A DNA stretch of 64,000 nucleotides from Galbibacter orientalis DSM 19592. GTDB lineage: Bacteria > Bacteroidota > Bacteroidia > Flavobacteriales > Flavobacteriaceae. Where the stretch lies: NCBI RefSeq assembly GCF_000260115.1, contig NZ_JH651379.1, forward strand, positions 372,001-436,000. The letters are read 5' to 3'. Below, one piece after another: positions 16,350 through 25,394 of this stretch (positions are counted from its first letter, which is position 1; each line of letters starts with the position of its first letter). Under the pieces are notes generated by a model. It ran no database searches. It worked only from the letters and a program-made list of their open reading frames with translations, and was not told the DNA's origin. The position numbers and the translations under genes were made by a program.

Positions 16350-19300
16350 TTATAGATTTCCCAATTGATATTGTAGTTCAATGGCCTGTTGGTTATATTG
16401 ATTGATAAACTGTAAATGATTTTGTTTTATCGTAATGGCACTGTTGAGAATAGTGATATAATTCACATAATCTATTTCACCTTCCTTAGATGCCAGTTCT
16501 GCCGTAGTAATTTGCTGCTCGGCCAAAAGCAATGCGCCCTCCTGATAATAATTCAGGATTTTTTGTGTTTTTTCCAGCGATTTTATGAGTTGAGAGACTG
16601 TACTTTCGGTCATTGCCTTTTGTTCGAGGTATTGGTTCTCGGCAACCATAGCATTAGCTTTAGCTGCCTTTACCCTTGATTTCTGTGGAAAGAACCAAAG
16701 CGGTATGTTAATACCGGCTTGATAGGTATTGAAGCCCGATACATTATCCACAATCTGTCTTCCATAGGTCAAGTTGAACTTGGGTAGGAACTGTGCTTTT
16801 TCCACACCGACATTGGCTTTGCTTACTTCTGCATTCTGCATAGCATATTGAAGCAAAGGATTATTGTCTACGGAAGCCGAGTCCAAAGTGGCCAAAAAAT
16901 CCATCGGTTCATAGGTTTGACCAACCGTTTCAATTTCTTGTTCGATGCCCAAATATTGTTTCAATGCCCTTTTTGCGATATCTATATCATCATAGGCTTG
17001 TTGCCTTAAGACTTGAATCTGCTGATATTCAGAAGAGGCGGCAATAAATTCCAGTTTGCCCGTTTCCCCGGTATCATAGCGCAATTGGGCAGCTGTCCTA
17101 AAGTTAGTATAAACACTGTCCAACTGTTCCGCAAAGCGCAATTGTGCTTTGTTATAATTGATACGGTCATAGGCCTGCATCACATTACGAATCAATTGCT
17201 GCTCGTTGACAGCGTAGAACGTTTCGCCCAGTTTAACACGTTCCTTATAGAACTTGGATTTTGAAAAACCTGAAAGCAAATCAATATTTCCTTGCTGTAC
17301 ACCAATAGTGGTCTGTATGCCTGGCAGGTCATTGCCTACTTCTTCCTTTCCCGTAAAAACCCTCGTGTTTCCCATATCAAAGCTGGTACCCTTCATCGCC
17401 TGTTCACGCTCAATAAAGGCTTGGCTTTCTTTTAAGGAAGGATAATTTTGCTTTGCCATTGTAATGGCTTCTTCCAAAGTAAGGGTTTGGGCCATTTGAT
17501 TATCCTGCGCGGTTGCAGAATTTGGGGTCAAAAATCCTCCCAAACTCAATAATACAATAATAACCGTTGTACTTTTCTTGATATAACTTGCCTCACCACC
17601 ATTGCCTTTACGTTCTTTGCGGGCCTCCAGCCAATTATATAGTACGGGAACCACGACCAATGTTAAGAATGTTGCCGTTATCAGTCCACCGATTACTACC
17701 GTTGCCAGCGGTCGTTGGACTTCTGCACCTCCCGATGTGGACACTGCCATTGGTATAAAGCCCATAATGGCGGCAGTTGCTGTTAAGAGTATGGGACGTA
17801 GCCGTTCGTGGGTAGCCTCATAAATTCTATCTTTTATATTTGTCATACCACTTTCTTTTAGTTCATTGAATTTATTGATAAGCACAAGCCCATTTAATAC
17901 CGCAACCCCAAAGAGCACGATAAAACCGACCCCAGCGGAAATACTGAATGGCATCCCCCTTATCCAAAGTGCAAAAACACCGCCAATGGCCGCCAAAGGC
18001 ACTGCCATATATATCATTACCGATTGTGAAAATGAGTTAAGTGCGAAATAGAGCAAAATGAAGATTAAGAAAAGTGCTATAGGCACCACAATCATTAGAC
18101 GGTCTGAAGCCCGTTGCAGATTCTCAAAAGAACCACCATAGGTAATATAATAACCGGGAGGAAGATTTAATTGAGCATCTAATTTTGTCTGAATCTCTTC
18201 AACCATTGATTTTACATCACGACCACGAACATTAACCCCAACCGAGATACGACGATAGGTATTGTCCCTGGATATCTGCATTGGCCCAGGTTTATAACTG
18301 ATGTTGGCCACTTCTTTAAGAGGTACTTGTGCCCCGTTGGGAAGGTCGATGTATAGATTCTTTAGGTTATTAATGTCTTGACGGTACGACTCAGAAAGAC
18401 GAATGACAACATCAAATCTTTTTTCTCCCTCAAAAACAACACTGGCTTTTTCACCAGCGAATGATGCACTTATATAATCGTTCAGCTTATCAATGGTTAC
18501 ACCGTACTGGGCCATTTTAGCCCTGTCGTATTCTACGGTCATCTGGGGAAGGCCACTGGTAGCCTCGGCTCTAACATCACCTGCTCCGGGAACGGTTTTT
18601 ATAATCGAGGCCATTTCGTTAGCCTTATCTGCCAGTACGTCCAAATTTTCACCATAAAGTTTTATAGCTACATCTTCTCGTACACCTGTAAGCAATTCAT
18701 TAAAACGTAGCTCAACAGGTTGTGTGAACACAAAATTTACTCCAGGTATTACGGCGATTTTTTCCTGTATTTTTTCGATGAGTTCTTCTTTGCTGTCTGC
18801 CGAAGTCCATTTACTTTTATCCTTTTCAAGGATTATGTAACTATCGGCAATATCCATTGGCATTGGGTCTGTGGGGATTTCGGCAACCCCAATCCTTGAA
18901 ATCATTGTTTTAACCTCTGGGAACTCATTTACTATATTTTGAAGTTTTTTTGAGGCCTCAATGGATTCGGTAAGACTGCTTCCAGGTTTTATCAGTGCCT
19001 GCATTGCTATATCGCCCTCATCAAATTTTGGGATAAACTCGCCACCCATATTGCTAAAAATGAATCCTGCAATCAATAATAGGCCAACTGCACCTATCAC
19101 GATGCCAGCCTTAAAACGAAGTGCAAAAGACAACAGTGGCTTATAGGCTCTATTGAGACTAGACATAATCTTATCACTGAACCTATCAATTTTATTCTCG
19201 AACTTTGCAAACCAACTATCCGGATTTTTTGAAGGTTTTAAAAACATTGACGAAATCATTGGCACATAGGTAAGACAAAGAATAATTGCGCCTAAAACCG

Positions 19301-20753
19301 CAAAACCGAAAGTAAATGCCATTGGGCGGAACATCTTTCCTTCTACACCGGTTAAGAATAAAATAGGTGTAAAGACGATTAGAATAATCAACTGTCCAAA
19401 AAATGCGGAATTCATCATAGTGCTTGCAGATTCATAGGCAATCTCATCCATTTCAGCCTGCTCAATGACTTTAGTTGATTTTTTCATCCGTTGATGAATA
19501 TGAAAAACCATTCCTTCTACAATGATTACTGCACCATCTACTATAATCCCAAAATCAATTGCACCAAGCGACATTAGGTTTGCCCACACTCCAAATTGTT
19601 TCATCAAAATAAATGCGAACAAAAGGGATAATGGAATTACCGATGCGGTAATCAATCCTCCGCGCAAGCTTCCCAAAAGGATAACGAGTACGAATATTAC
19701 GATAAGTGAGCCTTCGATCAAATTCTTTTCTACTGTGCTTGTCGTTCTACCAATAAGCTCGCTCCTGCTTAAAAAGGGTTCAATATATACACCCTCAGGA
19801 AGGGATTTTTGAATTTCCTTTATTCGGCTTTGTACATTGTCTATTACGTTATTGGCGCTTTGCCCCTTAAGCATAAGGATTTGTCCTCCAACGGTTTCCT
19901 TTCCATCTTGGGTAAAGGCCCCGTACCTAATCTGGTTTCCATAGCCTACTTTTTCAGCAACATCCCTTACAAGAACTGGTGTGCCATTTTCTGTAGTGAC
20001 GACTGTGTTTTCTAAATCTTCGAGGCTACGCGCCAGACCTTCACCCCTAATAAAATTGGCTTGATGGTTTTTTTCAATGTAAGCACCACCTGTATTCGCA
20101 TTGTTCATTTTGAGGGCTTCGAAAACCTGTCCCATCGTAATACCAAAACTTTTGAGCTTATCTGGGCTAAGCGCTATTTCGTATTGTTTCACATATCCAC
20201 CGAAAGCATTGACCTCTACAACGCCAGGCACCAATGCCATTTGACGTTTAACAATCCAATCTTGGATAGTACGCAACTCCATTGCATCATACTTATCCTC
20301 ATATCCTTCTTTTACTTTTAAGGTATACTGAAAAATTTCGCCCAATCCTGTAGTGATAGGAGCCATAAAAGGCGATCCAAAACCTTCGGGTATCTCTTCA
20401 CTGACTTCAGCTAGTTTTTCCTGTACCAGTTGACGGGGAAGGTAGGTGCCCGCTTCGTCCTTAAAGACAATAGTAACCACTGAAAGACCAAAGCGAGAAA
20501 CCGAACGTAGCTCGACAACATCTGGAAGGTTTGCCATTGCCAGTTCCACAGGATAGGTAACAAATTGTTCTATGTCTTCAGTGCCCAAGTTGGGTGCTGT
20601 AGTTATGACTTGTACTTGATTGTTCGTAATATCTGGAACCGATCCCAGATTAATGGTGGCCATTGACCAAATGCCCGTGCCAATCAGGGCTACCATCAAT
20701 AGACCAACAATAAATTTATTGTTGATTGAAAATGAAATGATTTTATTAATCAT
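16350..20753 (-). CDS. Heavy-metal RND pump fused to TolC-type outer-membrane channel
   Basis: A 1467-residue fusion. Residues 1-1040 are a complete CzcA/CusA-type pump: 'NITNNQVQVITTAPNLGTEDIEQFVT', the membrane charge-relay motif 'DFGIIVDGAVIIVEG' (resembling the divalent Zn/Co/Cd subgroup more than the Cu/Ag one) and 12 membrane segments. Near residue 1047 a signal-like hydrophobic stretch leads into 'TLTLEEAITMAKQNYPSLKES', the start of an OMF (TolC) domain running to the end. Pump and channel on one chain is a known Bacteroidota arrangement; proteolytic separation after the internal signal (TATAQD-like site) is plausible but unproved. Confidence 0.9.
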   Translation of the reverse strand: MINKIISFSINNKFIVGLLMVALIGTGIWSMATINLGSVPDITNNQVQVITTAPNLGTEDIEQFVTYPVELAMANLPDVVELRSVSRFGLSVVTIVFKDEAGTYLPRQLVQEKLAEVSEEIPEGFGSPFMAPITTGLGEIFQYTLKVKEGYEDKYDAMELRTIQDWIVKRQMALVPGVVEVNAFGGYVKQYEIALSPDKLKSFGITMGQVFEALKMNNANTGGAYIEKNHQANFIRGEGLARSLEDLENTVVTTENGTPVLVRDVAEKVGYGNQIRYGAFTQDGKETVGGQILMLKGQSANNVIDNVQSRIKEIQKSLPEGVYIEPFLSRSELIGRTTSTVEKNLIEGSLIVIFVLVILLGSLRGGLITASVIPLSLLFAFILMKQFGVWANLMSLGAIDFGIIVDGAVIIVEGMVFHIHQRMKKSTKVIEQAEMDEIAYESASTMMNSAFFGQLIILIVFTPILFLTGVEGKMFRPMAFTFGFAVLGAIILCLTYVPMISSMFLKPSKNPDSWFAKFENKIDRFSDKIMSSLNRAYKPLLSFALRFKAGIVIGAVGLLLIAGFIFSNMGGEFIPKFDEGDIAMQALIKPGSSLTESIEASKKLQNIVNEFPEVKTMISRIGVAEIPTDPMPMDIADSYIILEKDKSKWTSADSKEELIEKIQEKIAVIPGVNFVFTQPVELRFNELLTGVREDVAIKLYGENLDVLADKANEMASIIKTVPGAGDVRAEATSGLPQMTVEYDRAKMAQYGVTIDKLNDYISASFAGEKASVVFEGEKRFDVVIRLSESYRQDINNLKNLYIDLPNGAQVPLKEVANISYKPGPMQISRDNTYRRISVGVNVRGRDVKSMVEEIQTKLDAQLNLPPGYYITYGGSFENLQRASDRLMIVVPIALFLIFILLYFALNSFSQSVMIYMAVPLAAIGGVFALWIRGMPFSISAGVGFIVLFGVAVLNGLVLINKFNELKESGMTNIKDRIYEATHERLRPILLTATAAIMGFIPMAVSTSGGAEVQRPLATVVIGGLITATFLTLVVVPVLYNWLEARKERKGNGGEASYIKKSTTVIIVLLSLGGFLTPNSATAQDNQMAQTLTLEEAITMAKQNYPSLKESQAFIEREQAMKGTSFDMGNTRVFTGKEEVGNDLPGIQTTIGVQQGNIDLLSGFSKSKFYKERVKLGETFYAVNEQQLIRNVMQAYDRINYNKAQLRFAEQLDSVYTNFRTAAQLRYDTGETGKLEFIAASSEYQQIQVLRQQAYDDIDIAKRALKQYLGIEQEIETVGQTYEPMDFLATLDSASVDNNPLLQYAMQNAEVSKANVGVEKAQFLPKFNLTYGRQIVDNVSGFNTYQAGINIPLWFFPQKSRVKAAKANAMVAENQYLEQKAMTESTVSQLIKSLEKTQKILNYYQEGALLLAEQQITTAELASKEGEIDYVNYITILNSAITIKQNHLQFINQYNQQAIELQYQLGNL

Positions 20754-20875
20754 AAAAAAGAAGGGTTTAATTCATTGAAACTTTTTGGTACAAATTTGCT
20801 ATATACAAAATCGTATCAAATTAAGATTGACCTAAAAAGGTCTAAGGAGGATATAGCTATCCTATAAAAACTGAA

Positions 20876-21187
20876 TTAAACCTGTGGAGGCTGCAAAAGG
20901 GAGAGGGGAAGATCTTTTCCAAAACCATCAGAATGGAAGAATATTTCAGAAGAAATAACAAAAGATGGCATAACAAACGGAACTACATCGACATTTACAA
21001 CATTTACGTGACAACAGCTACAAAGGCAAAAATTGATGCATACCGGCTGTTCGGTATTATCTGAATTATGATCTAACTGTATTTGTAAGTCATTTTGAAA
21101 ATCGTATAAACTAACTTCACCGTCATCACAGGGCACAACATTGAGTACCAAAAAGTAAACGGATAATATGATAGTTAAAATTTTCAC
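20876..21187 (-). CDS. DUF6660-like exported Cys-rich protein
   Basis: A GTG start at 21187 gives 103 residues: signal-like hydrophobic segment, then 'VVPCDDGEVSLYDFQND', a central 'CINFCLCSCCHVNVVNV' cluster and a C-terminal 'LPLSLLQPPQV'. The spacing and Cys/His pattern match DUF6660-type proteins found beside CusA genes in Bacteroidota; a role in sensing or binding copper at the periplasm is inferred. A TATCTTTG -7 element (21192-21199) ends only 5 bp from the GTG, so the message is probably leaderless, which supports this start over upstream ones. Confidence 0.6.
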   Translation of the reverse strand: MKILTIILSVYFLVLNVVPCDDGEVSLYDFQNDLQIQLDHNSDNTEQPVCINFCLCSCCHVNVVNVDVVPFVMPSFVISSEIFFHSDGFGKDLPLSLLQPPQV

Positions 21188-21191
21188 TCTG

Positions 21192-21226
21192 CAAAGATAA
21201 TAAAATTGCGATGCACAGGTTGTGCA
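21192..21226 (-). promoter_or_regulatory. Promoter with 6-3-6 palindromic operator
   Basis: The minus strand carries TATCTTTG (21192-21199), a perfect TAnnTTTG -7 element. Thirteen bases upstream is the perfect palindrome TGCACA-ACC-TGTGCA (21212-21226), placed over the usual -33 region. That position fits a metal-responsive repressor or MerR-like activator controlling the DUF6660-RND-PII-Fur-oxidase gene group. The binding protein is not identified. Confidence 0.5.
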
Positions 21227-21249
21227 AAGATGATTTAGAATTTCAGAAA

Positions 21250-22464
21250 TCAAAAATTAATGACGCTATCCAAAGCATTATCGGCATCCCTATGCATAAA
21301 GTTAGATTGGTAATTTATAGTAGTGGTAATCGATGAATGTCTATATAATTTTTGGAGCATATTAATTGGGATTTTATCTTCCGATATATTCCCAAATGTA
21401 TGTCTAGCAATGTGCATAGTTACTTTTTTTGATATTTTGGCTTTATCAGCGACCGATACCAAATATTTATTGAATTTCTTGTTGGCCGTTTTTGTTTTAG
21501 CATAGACATCTTTTGCATCTTGTAAATTTGCCTTTTTCATTTCCGGAAATATAAAATCGTCATCATTTTGTTTACTGTCCTGATAATATTCCAAAATCGG
21601 AAATATTTTATCTGGGATTTTAAGGGATAACAATTTTAAATTCTTGTTCATTCGATAATGCAGCCTTTCGTCATAAATATCGGTCCAACGAATTTTCAAT
21701 ACGTCAGCTACCCGAATTCCGGCAAAATAAAAACTGAAAAGCCAAACATTTCTAGCGTGAGTCTCGTTGTCGGTCAGATTTTCAACGGATTCAAGTTTTA
21801 TGACCTCATTTTTGGTAAGGCCTATTTTTTCGGTTTCAGGGAACTTAATCCGTATTTTATCTGAACCGAAGGGATAGAGTTTTCTATCTACTATACCCAA
21901 TTTAATAGCTCTATTATAGATAGTTCTAATCACAATAAGATTATTTACTATCGACCTTTCCGATAGGTTGTGTTTTGTACGGAGGTAAGTTTTAAATCTC
22001 TTTAGAAAGTTTTCATCAATTTCTTGAAAGGTAAGTTGTTTTGATTTGGTAAAGTTCAATACGTGGTTAACACGAGCCTTGTCGGTCGAGAGCCTAGACA
22101 GCTTTTCGTTTGCTTCTAAATCATCAAGAAAATCTTGTGCCACTTCGAAAAAAGTAACTGATTCGGAAGATGCATAAAGTTTCTCTTTTATTTGATTAGC
22201 CGATATATCCTTTTTGCTCGATTGCAAATCAATCAGCATCTTATTCGCCTCAGACAGTTTAGTACTAAGCAAGCCGTTTAACCTATCTGAGTAAGGGTGT
22301 GATTTTCTAACTCTAATATTTTTTCCATCCCAATCATTAGGGTCAATATTATGACCTATATAATGATAATTTGAGCGACGGTTTTTAGTAATACGAATAC
22401 AAAGAGGACAATGCCCTTCTTTATTGGGCTTTTTCCGAAGTACTATTTTTGCGTTTGATGCCAT
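21250..22464 (-). CDS. int: Tyrosine recombinase (site-specific integrase)
   Basis: A 404-residue Bacteroidota-type integrase: an N-terminal Arm domain (RITKNRRSNYHYIG), a SAM-like core-binding domain (residues about 105-200) and the catalytic domain with Arg in 'FAGIRVADVLKIRW', Lys region, 'HIARHTFG' and the final Tyr in 'SSITTTINYQSN'. It lies at the right end of the metal island, about 150 bp from the tRNA-Leu remnant, and probably moved that island. Its start region overlaps nothing; its end overlaps the DUF6660 upstream region by 4 bp only in alternative starts. Confidence 0.9.
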   Translation of the reverse strand: MASNAKIVLRKKPNKEGHCPLCIRITKNRRSNYHYIGHNIDPNDWDGKNIRVRKSHPYSDRLNGLLSTKLSEANKMLIDLQSSKKDISANQIKEKLYASSESVTFFEVAQDFLDDLEANEKLSRLSTDKARVNHVLNFTKSKQLTFQEIDENFLKRFKTYLRTKHNLSERSIVNNLIVIRTIYNRAIKLGIVDRKLYPFGSDKIRIKFPETEKIGLTKNEVIKLESVENLTDNETHARNVWLFSFYFAGIRVADVLKIRWTDIYDERLHYRMNKNLKLLSLKIPDKIFPILEYYQDSKQNDDDFIFPEMKKANLQDAKDVYAKTKTANKKFNKYLVSVADKAKISKKVTMHIARHTFGNISEDKIPINMLQKLYRHSSITTTINYQSNFMHRDADNALDSVINF

Positions 22465-22608
22465 ATCTTAAGTATTGAGAATATAAAGATAATCATTTTT
22501 GGTACAACATAGGTACAACAAATTAGGATTTTAAACGATATCAATTGACATTATATAAAATTAAATATATGTTAATCAGTTGATTATAATATAACTTACG
22601 GAAATTTG

Positions 22609-22675
22609 GTGGTAAATACGCTGGATTCAAAATCCAGTTCTTTCGGGAGTGTGGGTTCGATTCCCACCTCGAGTA
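22609..22675 (+). tRNA. tRNA-Leu(CAA) 3' portion (attachment-site remnant)
   Basis: Anticodon stem CTGGA/TCCAG (22621-22625, 22633-22637) encloses loop TTCAAAA, anticodon CAA. A variable arm and a perfect T arm GTGGG-TTCGATT-CCCAC (22651-22667) follow, then acceptor strand CTCGAGT and A. The matching 5' acceptor (ACTCGAG) and a normal D arm are not found upstream, so this appears to be the 3' part of the gene left by integration, not a working tRNA. A degenerate full gene is the alternative. Confidence 0.6.
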
Positions 22676-22700
22676 CTTTTAACATATCAAATGATATTAA

Positions 22701-22735
22701 AACCCTGTAAAACATCAGATTTTACAGGGTTTTTT
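22701..22735 (+). terminator. Intrinsic terminator after tRNA-Leu remnant
   Basis: A perfect 12-bp stem AACCCTGTAAAA/TTTTACAGGGTT with loop CATCAGA is followed by a T run. A near copy with a CTCTGTAAAA stem follows the right-hand attachment site at 44644. Confidence 0.8.
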
Positions 22736-22884
22736 AATTCCCTATATTCATTTAAATTCAATTGAAATCAACTAAAATGTGTATCATTCGGAGACACTTT
22801 GGGTGTTTCCAGAGGTGCGCCCGAATAGATGTTAAAATACTAAAAATCAATTGTTTATGATTTTTAAATTTGGATACTACTAAT

Positions 22885-22892
22885 TATCTTTG
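22885..22892 (+). promoter_or_regulatory. -7 promoter element of the integrase gene
   Basis: TATCTTTG matches the Bacteroidota TAnnTTTG -7 element and lies 20 bp before the integrase ATG at 22913. No convincing -33 TTG with normal spacing was found. Confidence 0.5.
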
Positions 22893-22912
22893 AAAAGAAA
22901 AAGGTGTAACCT

Positions 22913-24151
22913 ATGCAAGATTTATTATCCATATTATTTTATATCAGAAAAAGTAAAGCGCAAGATTCAGAGTTAGGAACTATTTATTTACGCATTACTT
23001 ATAGTGGTGAGCGTGCCGAATTAAGCACCTTTTTAAAGGTGAGTTTAGAGAAATGGAATGCCAAAGCCAATAAATTAATGGGAAGCTCGCCCACTAGCAA
23101 AGAAGTGAATAGGAATCTAGACATGATTAAAAAGAATGTATATCGGGCTTATCAGGAAATGATGGATAAACAACAGGCTATTACAGCTATGAAAATTCGT
23201 AATCGCTATTTAGGAAAAGATGATACTAGGAAACATATTCTTGAAGTGTTTGAAGAACATAACATGAAAATGGCAAAGCTAGTTGGCAAGGATTATACCG
23301 CTAGAACCTTACAGCGCTATAAAACTACCAAAAGACATATAGAAGACTTCAATATAGCTACTTATTCTGCATCCGAATATTTGGTAAAAGATATTGATGT
23401 GAAATATATTAATAGTTTTATTTATTATTTAAAAACCAGCGTTGATCTTTCTCATAACTCAGCAATAAAGTATTTATCATATCTTAAAAAAGTAATCCGT
23501 ATCTGTCATGCAAATGGCTGGATAGAAAAAGATCCATTTTATAACTTCAAGCTCCGAACGCATGAAATTGAGAAAGAGTTTTTAACTAAAGAAGAATTAA
23601 ATAAACTTATTGAAAAAGAATTATCAAATCAACGTCTGGAACAAGTCCGAGATGTATTTATCTTTTCTTGCTTTACTGGTCTTGCTTATATCGATGTTAC
23701 CAAATTGACTCATAATGATATTATTTTAGGTATTGATGGAGAACAATGGATTAAGGTAAAACGTACCAAAACTGGAACTATTAGTAATATTCCTTTACTT
23801 CCAGCAGCTAAACAGATTATTTCCAAATATTATAATGAAGAACAAAAAGCTGCGCCTTTACTCCCCATGTCAAGCAATCAAAAAACCAATAGTTATTTAA
23901 AAGAAATTGCAAGTCTATGTGAAATCAAAAAAAATCTTACATTCCATGTAGCTCGGCATACATTTGCCACTACAGTAACCCTTTCAAACGGAGTTCCTAT
24001 TGAATCAGTTAGCAAAATGCTTGGACATAAATCTTTAAAAACTACGCAGCATTATGCTAAAATAGTAGACAGAAAGCTTAGTGATGATGTTCAAAAATTG
24101 AAAAAGGTTTTTAATAAAGGGGAAAACATTAAAGATCGTAAATTCAAATAA
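22913..24151 (+). CDS. int: Tyrosine recombinase of the mobilizable element
   Basis: A 412-residue integrase: Arm domain ('IRKSKAQDSELGTIYLRITYSGERAELST'), SAM-like core-binding domain (about 110-210) and catalytic domain with Arg in 'FTGLAYIDVTKLTH', 'HVARHTFATTVTLSNGVPIESVSKMLGHKSLKTTQHYAKI' supplying His-Arg-His and the Tyr nucleophile. The first catalytic Arg position reads 'GLAYIDV' where many relatives have GLRxxD or GLAYxD; the latter variant is common in Bacteroidota. It sits 240 bp inside the tRNA-Leu attachment site, so it likely targets that tRNA. Confidence 0.92.
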   Translation: MQDLLSILFYIRKSKAQDSELGTIYLRITYSGERAELSTFLKVSLEKWNAKANKLMGSSPTSKEVNRNLDMIKKNVYRAYQEMMDKQQAITAMKIRNRYLGKDDTRKHILEVFEEHNMKMAKLVGKDYTARTLQRYKTTKRHIEDFNIATYSASEYLVKDIDVKYINSFIYYLKTSVDLSHNSAIKYLSYLKKVIRICHANGWIEKDPFYNFKLRTHEIEKEFLTKEELNKLIEKELSNQRLEQVRDVFIFSCFTGLAYIDVTKLTHNDIILGIDGEQWIKVKRTKTGTISNIPLLPAAKQIISKYYNEEQKAAPLLPMSSNQKTNSYLKEIASLCEIKKNLTFHVARHTFATTVTLSNGVPIESVSKMLGHKSLKTTQHYAKIVDRKLSDDVQKLKKVFNKGENIKDRKFK

Positions 24152-24250
24152 AAATTAAGTTCTTTTTTCATTATTGTGTTTTGAGACAGCCTGACGGTTA
24201 ATATATGAAGCGTAACCTGCCGATAGGTGGCTATGATTTCATACACAGTG

Positions 24251-24925
24251 TTAAGTGCTTTTTTCTTTTAGTTTGTCTAATTCTACCTTGGCAAAATAAT
24301 ACTCAAATTCGAGGTATTTGCCTTTGATCCTTTCGCATTCTTCCAAATGCGATATGTATTTTGAATTTGTACCATTTCCAAAATATTTTACAGCTTTATA
24401 AAATTCAAAAACACATTCCGATCTATTTCTTAAAGTTTCATTTTCAATATGTTCAAGTTCTTCTTTTAATTCAGATTCCGTTATTCTATCAGTTAGATAT
24501 TTGGGAACAGTCAAATGACTTTTATTTAACTCTTTCATAGTGATCTTTTCCAATTTAGAATCTTTGAAAATCTTAGATATCAATAATAGAAAACTCGGAG
24601 GTCTAAATATTCCACTCGTGTATATCACCTTCGTTTTATTCGTAAGAGGATATGCAAAGTATTTCTTAGCCAATTCATAATCTTTAAGTGCATAATAGCA
24701 TAAACCTATTTTCAAACACAAAACATCACCTAACTGGTTTGTGTCTGAGTTTCTTGTAAAAAGATCACTGTAGTCATTTAGAGCTGATTGGTAATTGTTC
24801 AATAGTAGATTACAATTTGCTCTTGCTCTTAGGTTCAAATCACTTGCAACTTCACTATACTGATCTTCAGCTTGACTCAGCGCCAATTCAAAATTTTCTT
24901 TAAATATTTTATCCCAAGGATTCAT
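24251..24925 (-). CDS. TPR-like cargo protein of unknown function
   Basis: A 224-residue protein with helical repeats: 'DLNLRARANCNLLLNNYQSALNDYSDLF' and 'LCLKIGLCYYALKDYELAKKYFAYPL' resemble tetratricopeptide repeats (residues 28-100). The C-terminal half is charged and helical. There is no signal peptide. It stands alone between the integrase and the AbiTii-like gene, flanked by inverted-repeat-rich noncoding DNA, like a single-gene cassette. A defence role is guessed from position only. Confidence 0.6.
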   Translation of the reverse strand: MNPWDKIFKENFELALSQAEDQYSEVASDLNLRARANCNLLLNNYQSALNDYSDLFTRNSDTNQLGDVLCLKIGLCYYALKDYELAKKYFAYPLTNKTKVIYTSGIFRPPSFLLLISKIFKDSKLEKITMKELNKSHLTVPKYLTDRITESELKEELEHIENETLRNRSECVFEFYKAVKYFGNGTNSKYISHLEECERIKGKYLEFEYYFAKVELDKLKEKST

Positions 24926-25394
24926 CTATTTTTAATTACACTTAACGGCAGTCTGTTTTAAAACTGCCTTGAATTTTGAATAAATTTACACAATTTGGGA
25001 ATATTTGACATAAAGCTTGTCCTTAATCTCTATCTTCCTTAATATTAAGATTTCGGCGGAGATTTGATTTTTCTATGTCCTAATCGCCTTAAAAAAGATT
25101 TTCACAGTATTCATTGTATGTTTTAGCCTGTTTTTAGGCACCCACATTATTTGCCAAATTTAAGGATAAACCAAAAATCGGCATAATACCAAAAGAAATA
25201 AGTACCATGAAAATTAAAGTGCAAAAAGCAACACTAAATAAAACCCCATTAGGTTAAAAACAACTTCCAATAGCCTAATAAAACCACAATCCAAAATACT
25301 TTATAACCAGACTAATCCGCATAGTAGGCTAACCGACCGAAAACCGGTTCAGTTAACAAGGTGTTCATGTTGGGTCGTACCGACCACACGAACG
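24926..25394. other. Intergenic region with short palindromes
   Basis: No gene is seen in these 469 bp. It begins with TAACGGCAGT...ACTGCC (24952-24971 area) and ends with several short inverted repeats around 25330-25390, such as ACCGACCGAAAACCGGT and GGTCGTACCGACC. This style of 'TAACG' plus palindromes recurs between cargo genes in the window and resembles gene-cassette junctions. Confidence 0.4.
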
